DNA from: Pelecanus crispus
Lineage: Eukaryota > Chordata > Aves > Pelecaniformes > Pelecanidae
DNA: 64,000 nucleotides
NCBI RefSeq assembly: GCF_030463565.1
Contig: NC_134644.1
Coordinates: 131,933,388 to 131,997,387, forward strand
Reading direction: 5' to 3'
Shown here: piece after piece, positions 52,701 to 64,000 of the stretch
Position numbering within the stretch: position 1 is the first letter of the stretch
Layout of the letters: each line of letters begins with the position of its first letter
Position numbers and translations under genes: made by a program
Notes under the pieces: model-generated
Told to the model about the DNA's origin: nothing
What the model saw: the letters and a program-made list of their open reading frames with translations, nothing else
Database searches by the model: none

Positions 52701-55700
52701 TCACTCCGCCTGGGTTAACATGCCTGATGTTTCTTGGCTGTTTCTTAGACGTGACCACACAAAAAATTGGTTCCTAGTGAAATATGCTCTAACAGTCTTT
52801 GCTCTCATCCCTAATCAGCCACGTTTATGATTTTTTTTTTCCTTTACAGGTCCAAAAGTGTGTGCTGATAGTCAGCCTACAGCAATGTGTGTTGGATATT
52901 CTCACAACTTAAGGCTTGTTCTCTCTGCACCTTTAATAAAGGGCTTGTAGGCTCTTCTTCCTTAAATGCTGAGTGCTCAGGCTATTACACTGGTACTCAA
53001 TGAAATAGGTTCCATTCTGAGACTTCCTGCATGGCTTTGGGAAAGTCACTGTAACAGTCCCTCCATTTTTTCTGTATGAAATGAGGATAATTGTATTTCC
53101 TCTCCTGGTCTGTGTTGGACTGCCAACTCTTTTGGACAGGTACGTACAGGGTCATGCACAACCAGACTTTATAGTCGACCTCCATTTATTTTATATGTGC
53201 CTTGGAGCAGGGACAGAGATTCAGGATTCCCCCCTCCCAGGCTGTTCCAGAGGAGAAGTGACAAAGGGAGGAAGCAGACACCAAGCATCCCCACAGCTGT
53301 GCGCAGGCCAGTCTACAGCCTGGACACTCATAGGTGAGTAACCTTGCATTAGGTTCCATAAAACACAAACTGGAAACAGTTTAAGGTTGTTAATGCTGGT
53401 GTGAATTGTGGCTGGCATGACTAACCATTCATGGACATCTCTTTATTAAAAAAAAAAAAAATCAGGATAATAAACTCAGTATATAGTCCATGTGAAAGAA
53501 TATGCTCTGGGCAGGACTTTTTCCAGTGATTTGGATGATACCATTTACTTTCTTATAACTTTCAGGGCTTTCAGAGATGGGCAGGCACAATTTTTGTCAC
53601 GTGATTTTTTTCTGGGCTATGATAAGCTTTCAAAGACAGACTTAGTTTCCTTATTCTTTCCTTGAATTCATACAGCTTTAAGATGTCGCCTTTAACCATG
53701 TTTTAGAGTTTGAATACTTGATATTTTCAGGAAGAAATGTGAGAAAGAAAGAAAAACATAATAGTTTCCGATCATCAAATATTTTGGGTGAGTCATTCGC
53801 CTGCATCGCTAGATAAATGCAACAGGACATCCTGTAACTGTTGTGCAGTTTCTTTAACTTCTACTTTTTTTTTCCCTACAACATAAATAGTGAAGTAGAG
53901 AAGAAAGTGGCAGTAGAGTCCTGTCCAGGCACTCCTCTATGCTTAGATCCTCTCCTGCATCAGGAGAGGGAAGTCTCAAGTCGCCTCTTGGGGTGACTAC
54001 CCACCTCAGTACTGAGATATACAGACAGATTGTGGTCTCCTCCTGGCCAGCAGCAGGTAATTCAAAGACAAAGCCTCCTGAGGGAGGCTAGAGAAGCTGA
54101 TGTTATTTTCCTGAGCCTTTTGCCTCGTGGAGGAGTTTCAGAAGTTACTAGCATCAGAGGGAGAGTGTAGCTATGGAGCTTTCACCGGAGATTTCCTGGA
54201 AAAGACCTGGAAGCAGGGTTTCTGTGCCAGCAGTCCTTTCTCTCACCCACAGTTCCGAGACTAATGTCCCACAACTATTTTTTTTAGCTCTTGCATGCCA
54301 GTAGAAGAATTTCTAAGATATTTCTCTTCTTTCTTTTGGATGCTGATAAAGGGATACAGCTGACCAGAATGCCAGTAAGAGTGGCATAACTGAAGTCAAA
54401 CAAATCCTGCTCCCAAAAAATGAAAACAATAAATCAGAACATAATTCTGGTCATAGAGCTGGCATATTTAAAGGTAACAGAGAAAGAAGGGAAAGTTGAA
54501 AAACTGGCAAAAAAAAAAAAAAGTGCTTTCCTCTTTCTACTATATCTGCAAGTACAAACAGAGCTTTGAACCTTAGTTCTATCAAAAGTCAGTCTGATCT
54601 TACCCAAAAACCTTGGGAAAAAAATATCTGATACCAGGTAGCTAAACATCCAGTCATAAATCTTAGAGTAAGCCTGAGAGACAGATTGCATGTGTGTGTG
54701 TATACGTATATAATCACCAAAAATTAAACAGACAGATTTATGATGACAGACCAAGTGAAAGGGAATTAGTGGAGAGATAACAAATGAATAAAGCCTAACT
54801 TTCAGTAACAATTCATGACAGAATTTCAGAGGCATGATTTCACACTAAATAACTGGAATCTCCTGACATTCATCTTCCTCCTCAAAATCCCTTTTCAAGA
54901 CTTGTCCCTACTGTAACACTCAGAAGCAGTAAGCTGATGAAACTCGAATGGTCATGTGTTACGGAGGTACAGAGGATTTTATTTCCTTTTTCATTGCCAC
55001 TTACTGTATTTATTATTACTATTGCCCTTTACTTAGTGTCAGGAAATGCCTTTCTGTGTTTACACAGTGTGTAGCACAGTGGTTTTCAGTTGTGGTGGTT
55101 TCAATAAACCCCATTAATAATTACTAGGAACCAAATCTGCCAATAAATAAGTCTCATAACGTCATGATCTGACAGTAAAATGAGGAAAAGTCAGTGTCTA
55201 ACTGCTACCATACATGTTTAATTCTGGCACTGTTCTTCCTCTCTCGCCCACACAGATACATCCTCAGGAGGCAGAACAGTAAAGATGAGACTCCGTGGTT
55301 TCGTTTGCTATTTACATCAACATTTTCTCCAGGGTGAGAAGTTCCTTGTAGTCCTTTTACACACCTCTTACACACACTTCTCCCACCCCCTCATTCTTTG
55401 AGTCTTTTCCTGATCTGGTCATAGGTATATTGGCAGCAGGTATTTTGTTCTTTATATTGGCAATTCTTTTTTCCATTTTTCAATCACCAGTTTTCCTGCC
55501 CTCTCCCAGTGCCATCTATTTCACAACTGGTTTTGTCAACAAAACATCTTCCACTCCCTATCTGTTTTCCATATCGGGATTCATGCCTTACATCTAGACT
55601 GGGAAGTCTCTGGGGCAGGGACTGTCTCTGGATTGACATGTATGTATGTTTACTTACCCTCAAACAGCCCCAGCTCCAAACCTCAAAATCCTATTACAGT

Positions 55701-58605
55701 AACTAATGCTGGTGTTGGTGAAAAAGCTTTAACCTATTAATTCCAGGAAACACTACTTTCTAGCCTTGACCCAAAGGTAAAGGTTACTATCAATTTCTTC
55801 ATGGTCCTTCTAACCCTTGAGATCTTCTTTGATCCAGCTTCAGGCTCTGCAGCTTCTCTTGGGGCTGTTTGAGAATAGCAGTGTAGAGCCTTTTCTTTTT
55901 CTCCCTTTTAATTGTGATAGCCTTCCTGAATAACTTGGTTTTCCTCTGCTTTTCTTCAACTATTACCTGAACCTTATCTTCCTCTCCTAATTGTTCTCAC
56001 ACAATTGTTTTCTAAAACCTTTGATTTAGCTGGCTTAGTAAAACATGCTATGAAAAATGCTGCAGGAAATTGTTGCTTTGTTCCAGATGGTATTTTTATT
56101 TCTGTAATAGCTGGAGCTCTCTTTAGTTTACCTACGAACCTGCTTTCAGTGTTTGTTGTTCGTGACAGTGGTATCAATTTTCTGTCACGTTCTCATCACC
56201 CAGTCTGGTGTAATCACTGTAATCCTTTACTTCTCTTTGTAAGTCAGAGCACACCTAATACACTACTTTAGGGTGGTACTTGTTTCCTTTGTCTGGTGAC
56301 TGACAGTTGAGCCGGTTCACAAAAATAGTGAGTTAATTGAAAAGGTTTTTTAAATTGACTCAGAAAACAAATAGTGAAGCTGGGAAGGGAAAGAGAGTTT
56401 GTGTTATGCTGCTGTTAGTCTTTACATTTATCATTGCATTTATTTATTTTTGTAAAGCCTGTTTCAATGGAACCTACATACTGGATAATGTCAAGAAGCG
56501 TCAAGAAGTGTAATACTCACAAAGCCGACACAGCAGGCTAGTCAGAAGCAGCATGCTGGGTTTTGCATGAGAGAGTGCGTAATTCTCCACCAGCTGTCCA
56601 TATCTAGCCTACTTCAGTCTAGCCAAAATGCATTACCGTCAGAGAACTTGTGGATGGCTTATGTGGAGGTCACCACTGTCCCCTTCCTTAAATACAGCAC
56701 AAACCATCCTCAGGGTTCACATCGTTGTTTACAGGCGAAGTAGGAGAACAATAAGGAAACAAAGGAAACTGTCCTTTCATGGCTCGGCTTCGCCCCAGTC
56801 TCCTGGGCTTGGACAGTCCCGGTGAGGGAGCCTGGAGCTGCAGAGGGGCAGCATTTAGGGAGGTGATGTGGTGTTGCCTCCCAGCAGACATGGACTGTGC
56901 CTGCAGTCGCACAAGGCTCTGGAAGACGCTGCATGAACCCTCTGCACAGGAGTTTGATCCCGGCTGATGCACTCAGCCTCAGAAGGCTGTAGGCAGCTGC
57001 TGGCAGAGGTAGGTACACAGTGTGGCTGTCCCATGCAGGTGTTTCCTGACTGCCTTGGAGCCAAGGCTGGGTCGAACACCCCTCCTCTGCATAGCCTTCC
57101 CTTCACCCGCAGAGCCAGCTGAACGATAATCATCAGACTGTCCTACAGACATCTTTGTGCCTCATGAACACCTGCCTCTGCCTTTGCCTTCATGTCCTGC
57201 CATGGTACAGTGTGGCAGACATACTCCCCCTCACGAGTGTGACACCCAGGAAAGCTGTCCTGGGAACCTGGCTGAAGCTTCTCCCCATAGCTGGGAGCTC
57301 TTCCATAGCTGGAAGCTCTGGCTTCTCCCCAGATCTCATCAGATTCACACGCTCCCCATCTGAGGGTCCACAAAGTCTTGGGAGAGCCACAAAGTCAGTT
57401 CCCTCCCAGCACATGCCATCAAAGTGTGGCCACTCAGTGGAGAAGTCATCTACACCACTGAGTCCCTCTTTCCTCTGGCTGCCTCATTCAACCTGACAGT
57501 TTCTTTGAGCAGTGGGAGTCCCATGGGACTGCTCACAGAGATTTTTGGTGTTTCTCTTTTTAAAGAAGTAGCCCATGCTGATTCCTGTTTATCTTCATTT
57601 GTATTCTCCACTGTGTCGATGAGGGGGAAACCATGAGGTCAAAAGTAAATAGGCTACTTAGTCCTTGAAGACTTTATCTGCCATGCCTGAGGGATCTGTC
57701 TGACCAACGACATTTCTAAGTGCTATAATGGAATATTTTTATCATTCTACTCAGTTTCTGTTCTGGGCTCTTGCAGGAAGCATCAGCTTGTTAGGTTTCT
57801 CTGTGTGCTTACAATTAGCAAATAGCCTTAACTTTGCCCTGAGTGCCATAATAGCAAACTAATATCATTGTTGTTAGTCAAAACCACACAAAACCGCTAT
57901 TTATAACTTGCCTTTCAAGAAACAATATACTACTGACTACAGCTATCATGCAGTTGTCAGATATTTGCTACTTTGGGTTTTGATTTTCAAATGCCATTTG
58001 CTCTTTAAATGGAGCACAGAAGGTTTGCTCTGGCAGGCAAGGTTAAACCTATGCAATTAATAATCTTTATTTTTGTACGCTTTGCCTTACTGATATACTT
58101 GGATGAGAACAAATGTGTCTTAATATCCTTGTTACATTTTTATGTTTTTTAATCAGGATTTTGCTATTCTTGTCATTATACTAAATTGGATGTTAAGAGT
58201 TGTATTTCTAAATCTGGCTTTCAAATATCAAGCAGTGAAATAGCTGCACAGCATCTGGATGCAACCTGGATGGGTGGGCTCAACCTCGTATGCAACAAGC
58301 TGGGTGTGACTCTCAGCAGTTTTCTTATTGTTCAGTAGATTTCTTCCAGCCACTACCTGCAGAGCAGCTGAGAGCTAAAGAAACTTGTTCCAGTTCAAAG
58401 ACAACTGGGTATGGGAGAGCATGATGAAAAATTACAGAAGAAAGGCTGCACATAAATCAAGAGCATGGTCTCACTTTGAGGCCAGTGTTGCTGATGGCTG
58501 ACCAGGTAGGGCAGAAGGCTTGAGTAGGGTGCATTAAACAGAAGCTTATTTGAGAAGGCGGCCTTAAGAAAACGGACATTAGCAGAAAAAAGAGATTTGA
58601 AGACA
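46781..58605. other. Long intergenic stretch, no gene recognised
   Basis: Unique-looking sequence with an A23 run at 47178-47200 followed by a short TCTG repeat, and a TG/TA tract near 54690. ORFs such as plus 48055-48576 (173 codons), minus 47716-47955, minus 51114-51536 and minus 54434-54835 were read; none shows a recognisable domain. In mammals LYN lies downstream of TGS1 on the same strand. I did not find its N-terminal coding exon (a Gly-2/Cys-3 myristoylation start), so LYN probably begins beyond this window. Confidence 0.5.
47178..47200. repeat. A23 homopolymer
   Basis: Twenty-three consecutive A on the plus strand; no retrocopy body recognised. Confidence 0.9.
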
Positions 58606-59037
58606 GAATCACAGAATAATTTATGTTGGAGTCCAACTTCCCACTCAAATCAGGGCTAGCTTCAAAGACAGAGCAGGTTGCTGAGGGCCCTGTCTAGTAG
58701 TTTTGAGTATCTCCAAGGATGGAGACCCTACAGGTTCTCTAGGCACCTGTTACAGATTTAACCATTCTCATGGTGAAAATATTTTTCCTTAAATCCATCT
58801 GGAATTTTTATTGCTGTAACTTTGGCTGCTGCCTCTCATCATTTCACTCTGCATCTCCAAGAATCTGGCACCTTCGTCTCTATAACACATCTTCAAGTAG
58901 CTGAAGACTATCATTAGACCTCAATTGAGCCATCTTTTCTCCATGATGAACACAGGTCTCAGCTTCTCCTCATACATCGTGTGATCCAGTTCTCTAATCA
59001 TCTTTGTGGCGCTCTGCTGAACCTGCTCCAATTTGCA
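58606..59037 (-). mobile_element. Old diverged CR1 fragment
   Basis: The reverse strand starts with AGAATCACAGAATAATTTATG at the CR1 3' terminus. It continues through GCTGAGGGCCC, TATTTTTCCTTAAATCCA and the ORF2-derived region (minus translation LEQVQQSATKMIRELDH). It is clearly more degenerate than the other CR1 copies. Confidence 0.85.
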
Positions 59038-62000
59038 AATTGATCCCTGATGAGGAAGAGGTAAAAGATAATAGAATAGGAAAAAAGTAGGAGATAAAAG
59101 AGAACGGGAAGGAAAACCTTCAAAAAGCAAAGTCCAGAGCAATTACGACACTATGCAAAAGAAAATGGAAGGTGGAAAGGCATAAAAATAGCATGAGAAA
59201 AGTGGCCACGTAGTTCCAGCTGTGCTGCAGTAGCTCTGTTACTAAAGCATCTCAAGAATTTGGCCCAAAAAGCTTTTATCTGAGAGCTGTTGTTCCACTG
59301 ATTCATTTTAAAGGTTAGTGTTGACGTGGATTTCTTTCAAGAATGTCTTACTAAAAATCTAACTAATTTTGCAGTAGTGTGCATGAATTTTGGAGACGAT
59401 GGAATGGGAGGTTATTCACATAAGATAGTTACCAGGAAAAGTGAGTGATACTGGGTTTTGCGTTAGGCTTATTCTTCCACAAACATGGTTGTCTAAGTAA
59501 GACAACTCTGAGACAGAGATGTGGGGGTGGCAGATAGTGGTGGTCAGGCTCCGATTCCTTGGTTTTCTTTATTGCGGCAGGCATGGCCATGAGCTTGCTG
59601 TGCAGCCACATTCCTATTTGTTTTGAAGCATCCTCATCTTCTGGAAGCCACTCTCTAGCTTAGTGGCATAATAGTCACTTGGCAGTTTTTGCTCAAAATG
59701 GTCATCAGGGCTGTAGCTGTCACTAATAGAAATTTCTCCTACTGCTTTAGATCTTCTGTGAGCCGTTCCTCTGATCATGAGCTTGACAGATCAACTGGCT
59801 GTTCCTCAATGACCCCAGCACCATACTTGGCAGACATTGATTTGACACATCAGGGCAGGCAGCTACTTTGGAGGCTGGGTAATGTCAGTCCCTGACAATG
59901 TACTACATTCGTGCAGAGGTGATGGCAAAGCAGAGTGACATTTTAAGTAACATCACTGAGCAATGGGACAACAGCTACCGTGTTTTAAAATGTGTGCATA
60001 TTATTCATTCTAAAAAAAGCATATTTGCCTTTTTAGAGAAAACATTTGTGTAATTATCCACAAATCTAATCCAGTATATGGTTTTAGGGATTATCTGACA
60101 GCATTTTCTCATTTAGTGTATTACTTGGTCAAGTAGATATTTTACATTTTCAGCTATACTGCAAATTATGAAGAATATACCTATCTATCTCTGCTGTGAG
60201 TAGGGTTTCTTTCACTTTTAAAATCTTTTTTATGACTAATCAATCTGCTTAATCATCTAAATAAATGTGAACTGTTATCCAAAACTGTGAATACTGAAAT
60301 ACTAATGTTATCGATAAAAAGCATTAGAAAATTTACAGAAAGAGCTAAAATCTTCATAGTTCTATACACTCTTATTAAGCCTAAATGCCAAATTGAAGAG
60401 GAAATCAGAAGTCAGAGAAGCTGGAGACCATGCAGAGTCAGATATGGCCCGCTGTGTCCCATTTGAGCCCATTTAAGAGCCTGAAAGAGATGGAATCCAG
60501 TTGAGCTCTTTTGGCGATGATATCCAAGGTGCTGGGAGTCCCTTACCTTCTTCTGGACACTTCAGATACCCTCCATTCTTCCTGTAGGTCCCTCTTTGGT
60601 GGCCTTCCTGGGAGGTGAAAGACTTGGAAAAGATGTATCATCCTTTCAATTTCTCAGCATTTAAGAGATATTCAGGTCCCAAATAATATTTTTTTCTATC
60701 TACTTTCACCAGCTTTATTTAGCACAAATTGTAAGGTTGGAAAAACTGTCTGTCTCTAGCAATTTAGGCAGCAGATGAGAATTAGATTAGAATCTACTGC
60801 ATATCACATCTTTTGGTTAAGAACGTTAAAGATTGGGTTCATTCAGTTTATCTCTGAGCTTGCACATTTCATAAGCACCCTCAAAGCTGCACCTGAAGAA
60901 ATGCTGATATATACACACAAATGGCAAATTAGCCATACTTATCATTAAGCAATTTGCATGCCTAATGTAATGTACACATTTCTATGCATTGGGGGACTAC
61001 ACAGTGGACTTCTGTGTTTCTTTTTGTGAGCAAATGTGATTTAATTCTGAGTACCAGGTCACTTAAATTTAACCCTTTATAAGCAAGAGGGCTGCCTTAG
61101 TGACAGCAATGTGTGCACATGTGTGGAGCCTAGTTACATTGCACTGATAACCTCGTGTTAGTAGTGCGGACTGTTTGACTTGTTCATGGAAGCTGTTTAA
61201 TAAAGTTTTATGTTACAGTACAGACCACAGAAAAAAATGTTCATATGCTTGCCATGTTACTTCATATGGATGAAAATTAACTTAGTTAATCAGACATCTC
61301 TTAACATGCATGCCATCTACAAGATTAGCCTAATCCCCCCAGAGCTCAGTCTTAAATTGCTATTGACTTTTGAGTTGTATTTATAGTGCCACCCTTGCCT
61401 CTAAGGCTGTGGTCTAATACAACAGTAAACCTCATTTTAAATACGACTGGACCAAAATTGTGGTGGCCGTCTAATACAAAACACTGCCCTGATACGTATA
61501 GTAGAAAGTTTTGATGGAATAAATTTGTATCAATGAATTTTAAGCTGGCTTTGCCATAGTATAAATTCAGTGGTTCTCTCACTGCTAGCACCATCCCAAG
61601 AGTCTGCCCCAATGCCTTCTTGCCTCTGCTCTGCTCATTCAATTCAAAGATAACGATCCTTGGATGTCACCTGCAAGCTTGCAATTTTACATGTGTTGGC
61701 CATCTCTAACGGACACTCAGCAGTCAGGCTTCTTTGTCATAAATCTTATCCTAGACTCCTCCCTTACATCAGATCTCTTCATCAGAGCTTTTCCTTAATC
61801 CTTGCCCTTGCCTCAGTGTTCACACAACCAGTCTGCCAATACAGCACTGTCATTGACTCACAGCCAAGCTAACTGAAGTCAAGCCATAAAGCTATGCAAG
61901 CCATAAATACAGCTGATGTTCCTCAGAAACCACCCCTTATGCTGCACCACACTGCAGACCTTTGCGGGCAATACATATCAAGATATAGTTCACTGTTTCC

Positions 62001-64000
62001 CACAGATGCTTTAGTGGGGACATCAAAGGGCCTTTGGAAAGTTAAAGGCAAAAGACATATCTCTAAAAAGTTCTGCAAGGTAGTTAGGTGGTTAGGGGCA
62101 ACAGTGGAAAGGAAAGAATAGGTGAGATGGTCCTGACAGGTTTACTGTCATTATGGTGGTGGACCATATCCTGAGCGGGGACATACACATACTTTTCAGA
62201 GAAGAAAAGGGACTCCATGGCAAAGAACCTAGGGTTTCCCTTTGTTGTACTTGAGGTCACTCCCTTTAATGTAGAGGACAAGTTTGAGCATAAAAACCTG
62301 CCTACATGGAAAAGACAGCCAAAGAGAAATTAAATACTCTTGGCAGCTAAAGGCACCATCTATGCCAAATGCTCCAAGAAGGCTTCTCTTTCTTTTCCTG
62401 GTTATCTTAACATTTTTTAGGCATTCATTCTGGTCCAAGTGCTTTACTAACAAACTAACTAGTATGTGAGGAATGCTGCTCCCTAACTCTTGTGTGCCTC
62501 TAAGTTTGTGCCAGAGGCTTCTGCCTTGGTTTGTCCCAGGCTTGTGCCATATGGTACCTCCCCGTTACCACCTAGAGTGTCCCTCTGACTTTGTGTCAGG
62601 TTGAATTGCATGTCATAGTCCTGCAAGCCTTCCAGGACTGTGAGCCCAGTATGTCCCAGTATTGCTCTCCTATCCCCAGCAGTCCCATGCCTTGGAAAGA
62701 GCCACTTGCCACATTATCAAGAGATACGCTTGTCCGTAAAGAAGAGGAGGTCTGACTAGTGGAGAAGTCTACCTTCACTGCCCTCTACCTTGTTGCGAGT
62801 TGACGTATTTTCTATCTCAAAGGCAGTAGATCATGCCATGCATCCTTCAGAAATGTATATGCTTCCACTCATTCTAGGAGGTCTCCTTTCCCCCAAGTCT
62901 AACACTAACATACGTTTGCCATCCCTCACTGACTCCAATCCACAGCCTTTCATGGCTTAGGAGCAACCTATCCAAAGAACATGCACACGGAAGCTGCCAA
63001 CGGTTGAGCTGGTCCAGGTAGGGCAGAAGCTGCTGGTGTGGACCTTCAAATAACCTTTGGAAATGTTAACAACCTGTCTAGCTAAGGAAGGAAAAAGGAT
63101 TACTTCTATTCTCTTACTAAACCAATTCTGCTGACTGTGGCAGAAAACAGAACAGCAAGTACAGGGTGTGCACAACAGCCAAGAGGCTGGGCAGTTCTGT
63201 GGCAGCAAATGTGTACATGCAGGAAAGAAGTGGTTGTGATGATAAGAAAGAATAGACTCTCTCCTGGACTAAATAAAGTATCCTAGGACATCCAAAAAGA
63301 GGAGCCAGGTGACAAACACAGCTGCTGTTGAGATCACAAGCTCTAGCATAGACTCAGAGGAGGTTGGTAGCGGCCGTAATGAACATCAGTAATTCCTACT
63401 CTTTTGGAAGCTCCTGCTACTGCAGACTTAGCCTTCCTGACCCCTTCATATCCTATCCTAAACCCCTCCATACCAGAAAATGTACCTAAGGCTCAGCAGC
63501 TGCTAAGGAACAACTCCTAATAGAGCAGGAATTGCCAGCAGGAGACACTATATGAGGTTCTTGCTACAACCTGATCCCAACAAGAACTTGGGCAGTGCCC
63601 ATCTTCCACAATTCAAGTGTGTCTGGAAATAGCTGCTGTGTCCAGTTTTGTTCAAGAATTGGTTTTCTCTTTGCCTTTGTTTTTCAATCACTTCCTACTT
63701 TTCATTTGTTTCCAGCTGAGAGACTTATTTGGGGGTTTTCACAGCAGTGCTGGATGGCATCAGAGATGTTAAGGGCTGAAATTTCAAACATTTCAAAGCC
63801 TGGGGCAAAGAGCTGCAGAGCTGCAACGGATGGGACGGCACAGCTGGGATTTCAAAGCCAGTGGGGCCTGGCTCCAAGAACGGGATACAAAGGGCTTCAG
63901 GGGGAAACAGCAACTGGGAACAGGAAAGTCAGAGAAAAGATGATTTACTGCTCATGTCTGACATATGCGTGATTTCAAGTTACAGCAAACAGCTGTCAAC
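59038..64000. other. Intergenic, no gene recognised
   Basis: AT-rich unique sequence. The largest frames (minus 61352-61642, plus 63595-63972) show no domain, splice or promoter support. No RNA gene seen. Confidence 0.5.

Noticed and set aside
37700..64000. LYN exons downstream of TGS1
   Set aside because: No frame with the Gly-Cys myristoylation start or SH3/SH2 sequence was found on the plus strand.

Overview
The window is vertebrate nuclear DNA, almost certainly from a bird. It is AT-rich with long introns. It carries many CR1 LINE fragments with the typical avian CR1 3' end and two fragments of an avian endogenous-retrovirus LTR. Its one clear gene is a bird-like TGS1. The LTR resembles a family I associate with Neoaves; that is an inference from memory, not a search.

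Layout. Bases 1-8200 hold no coding exon I can support: an LTR end at the left edge, simple repeats, a 27-bp tandem duplication and a CR1-tailed composite repeat. At about 8.2-9.2 kb is a CpG-rich island containing a 16-unit array of exact 10-bp register, 97 bp before the TGS1 start codon. From 8658 to 37521 (+) lies the complete TGS1 coding sequence, trimethylguanosine synthase 1. I reconstructed it as 13 exons whose phases all close (2649 nt, 882 residues plus stop). TGS1 converts the m7G cap of snRNAs, snoRNAs and telomerase RNA to the 2,2,7-trimethylguanosine cap. Twelve introns separate the exons. Intron 5 has a GC donor. Intron 11 has the signature of a minor-spliceosome (U12-type) AT-AC intron. 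Intron 12 is 11.4 kb.

Directly downstream, on the minus strand and tail-to-tail with TGS1, are three exon-like segments (41050-40900, 38503-38443, 38109-37763). They join in phase into an open reading frame of about 176 residues that I do not recognise. Its poly(A) signal would overlap the TGS1 3' end. The remaining 41-64 kb is mainly non-coding: CR1 copies at 43.7, 46.2 and 58.6 kb, poly(A) and tetranucleotide repeats, and one orphan plus-strand exon-like ORF at 41.18 kb.

How it fits together. In mammals TGS1 is head-to-head with TMEM68 and followed by LYN. I see no coding exon of either here, though a TMEM68 promoter could share the CpG island. The points most worth a second look are the U12-type intron in the gene that caps the U12-class snRNAs, the unrecognised antisense gene, the helical-period promoter repeat, and the composite CR1-tailed repeat present in two copies.
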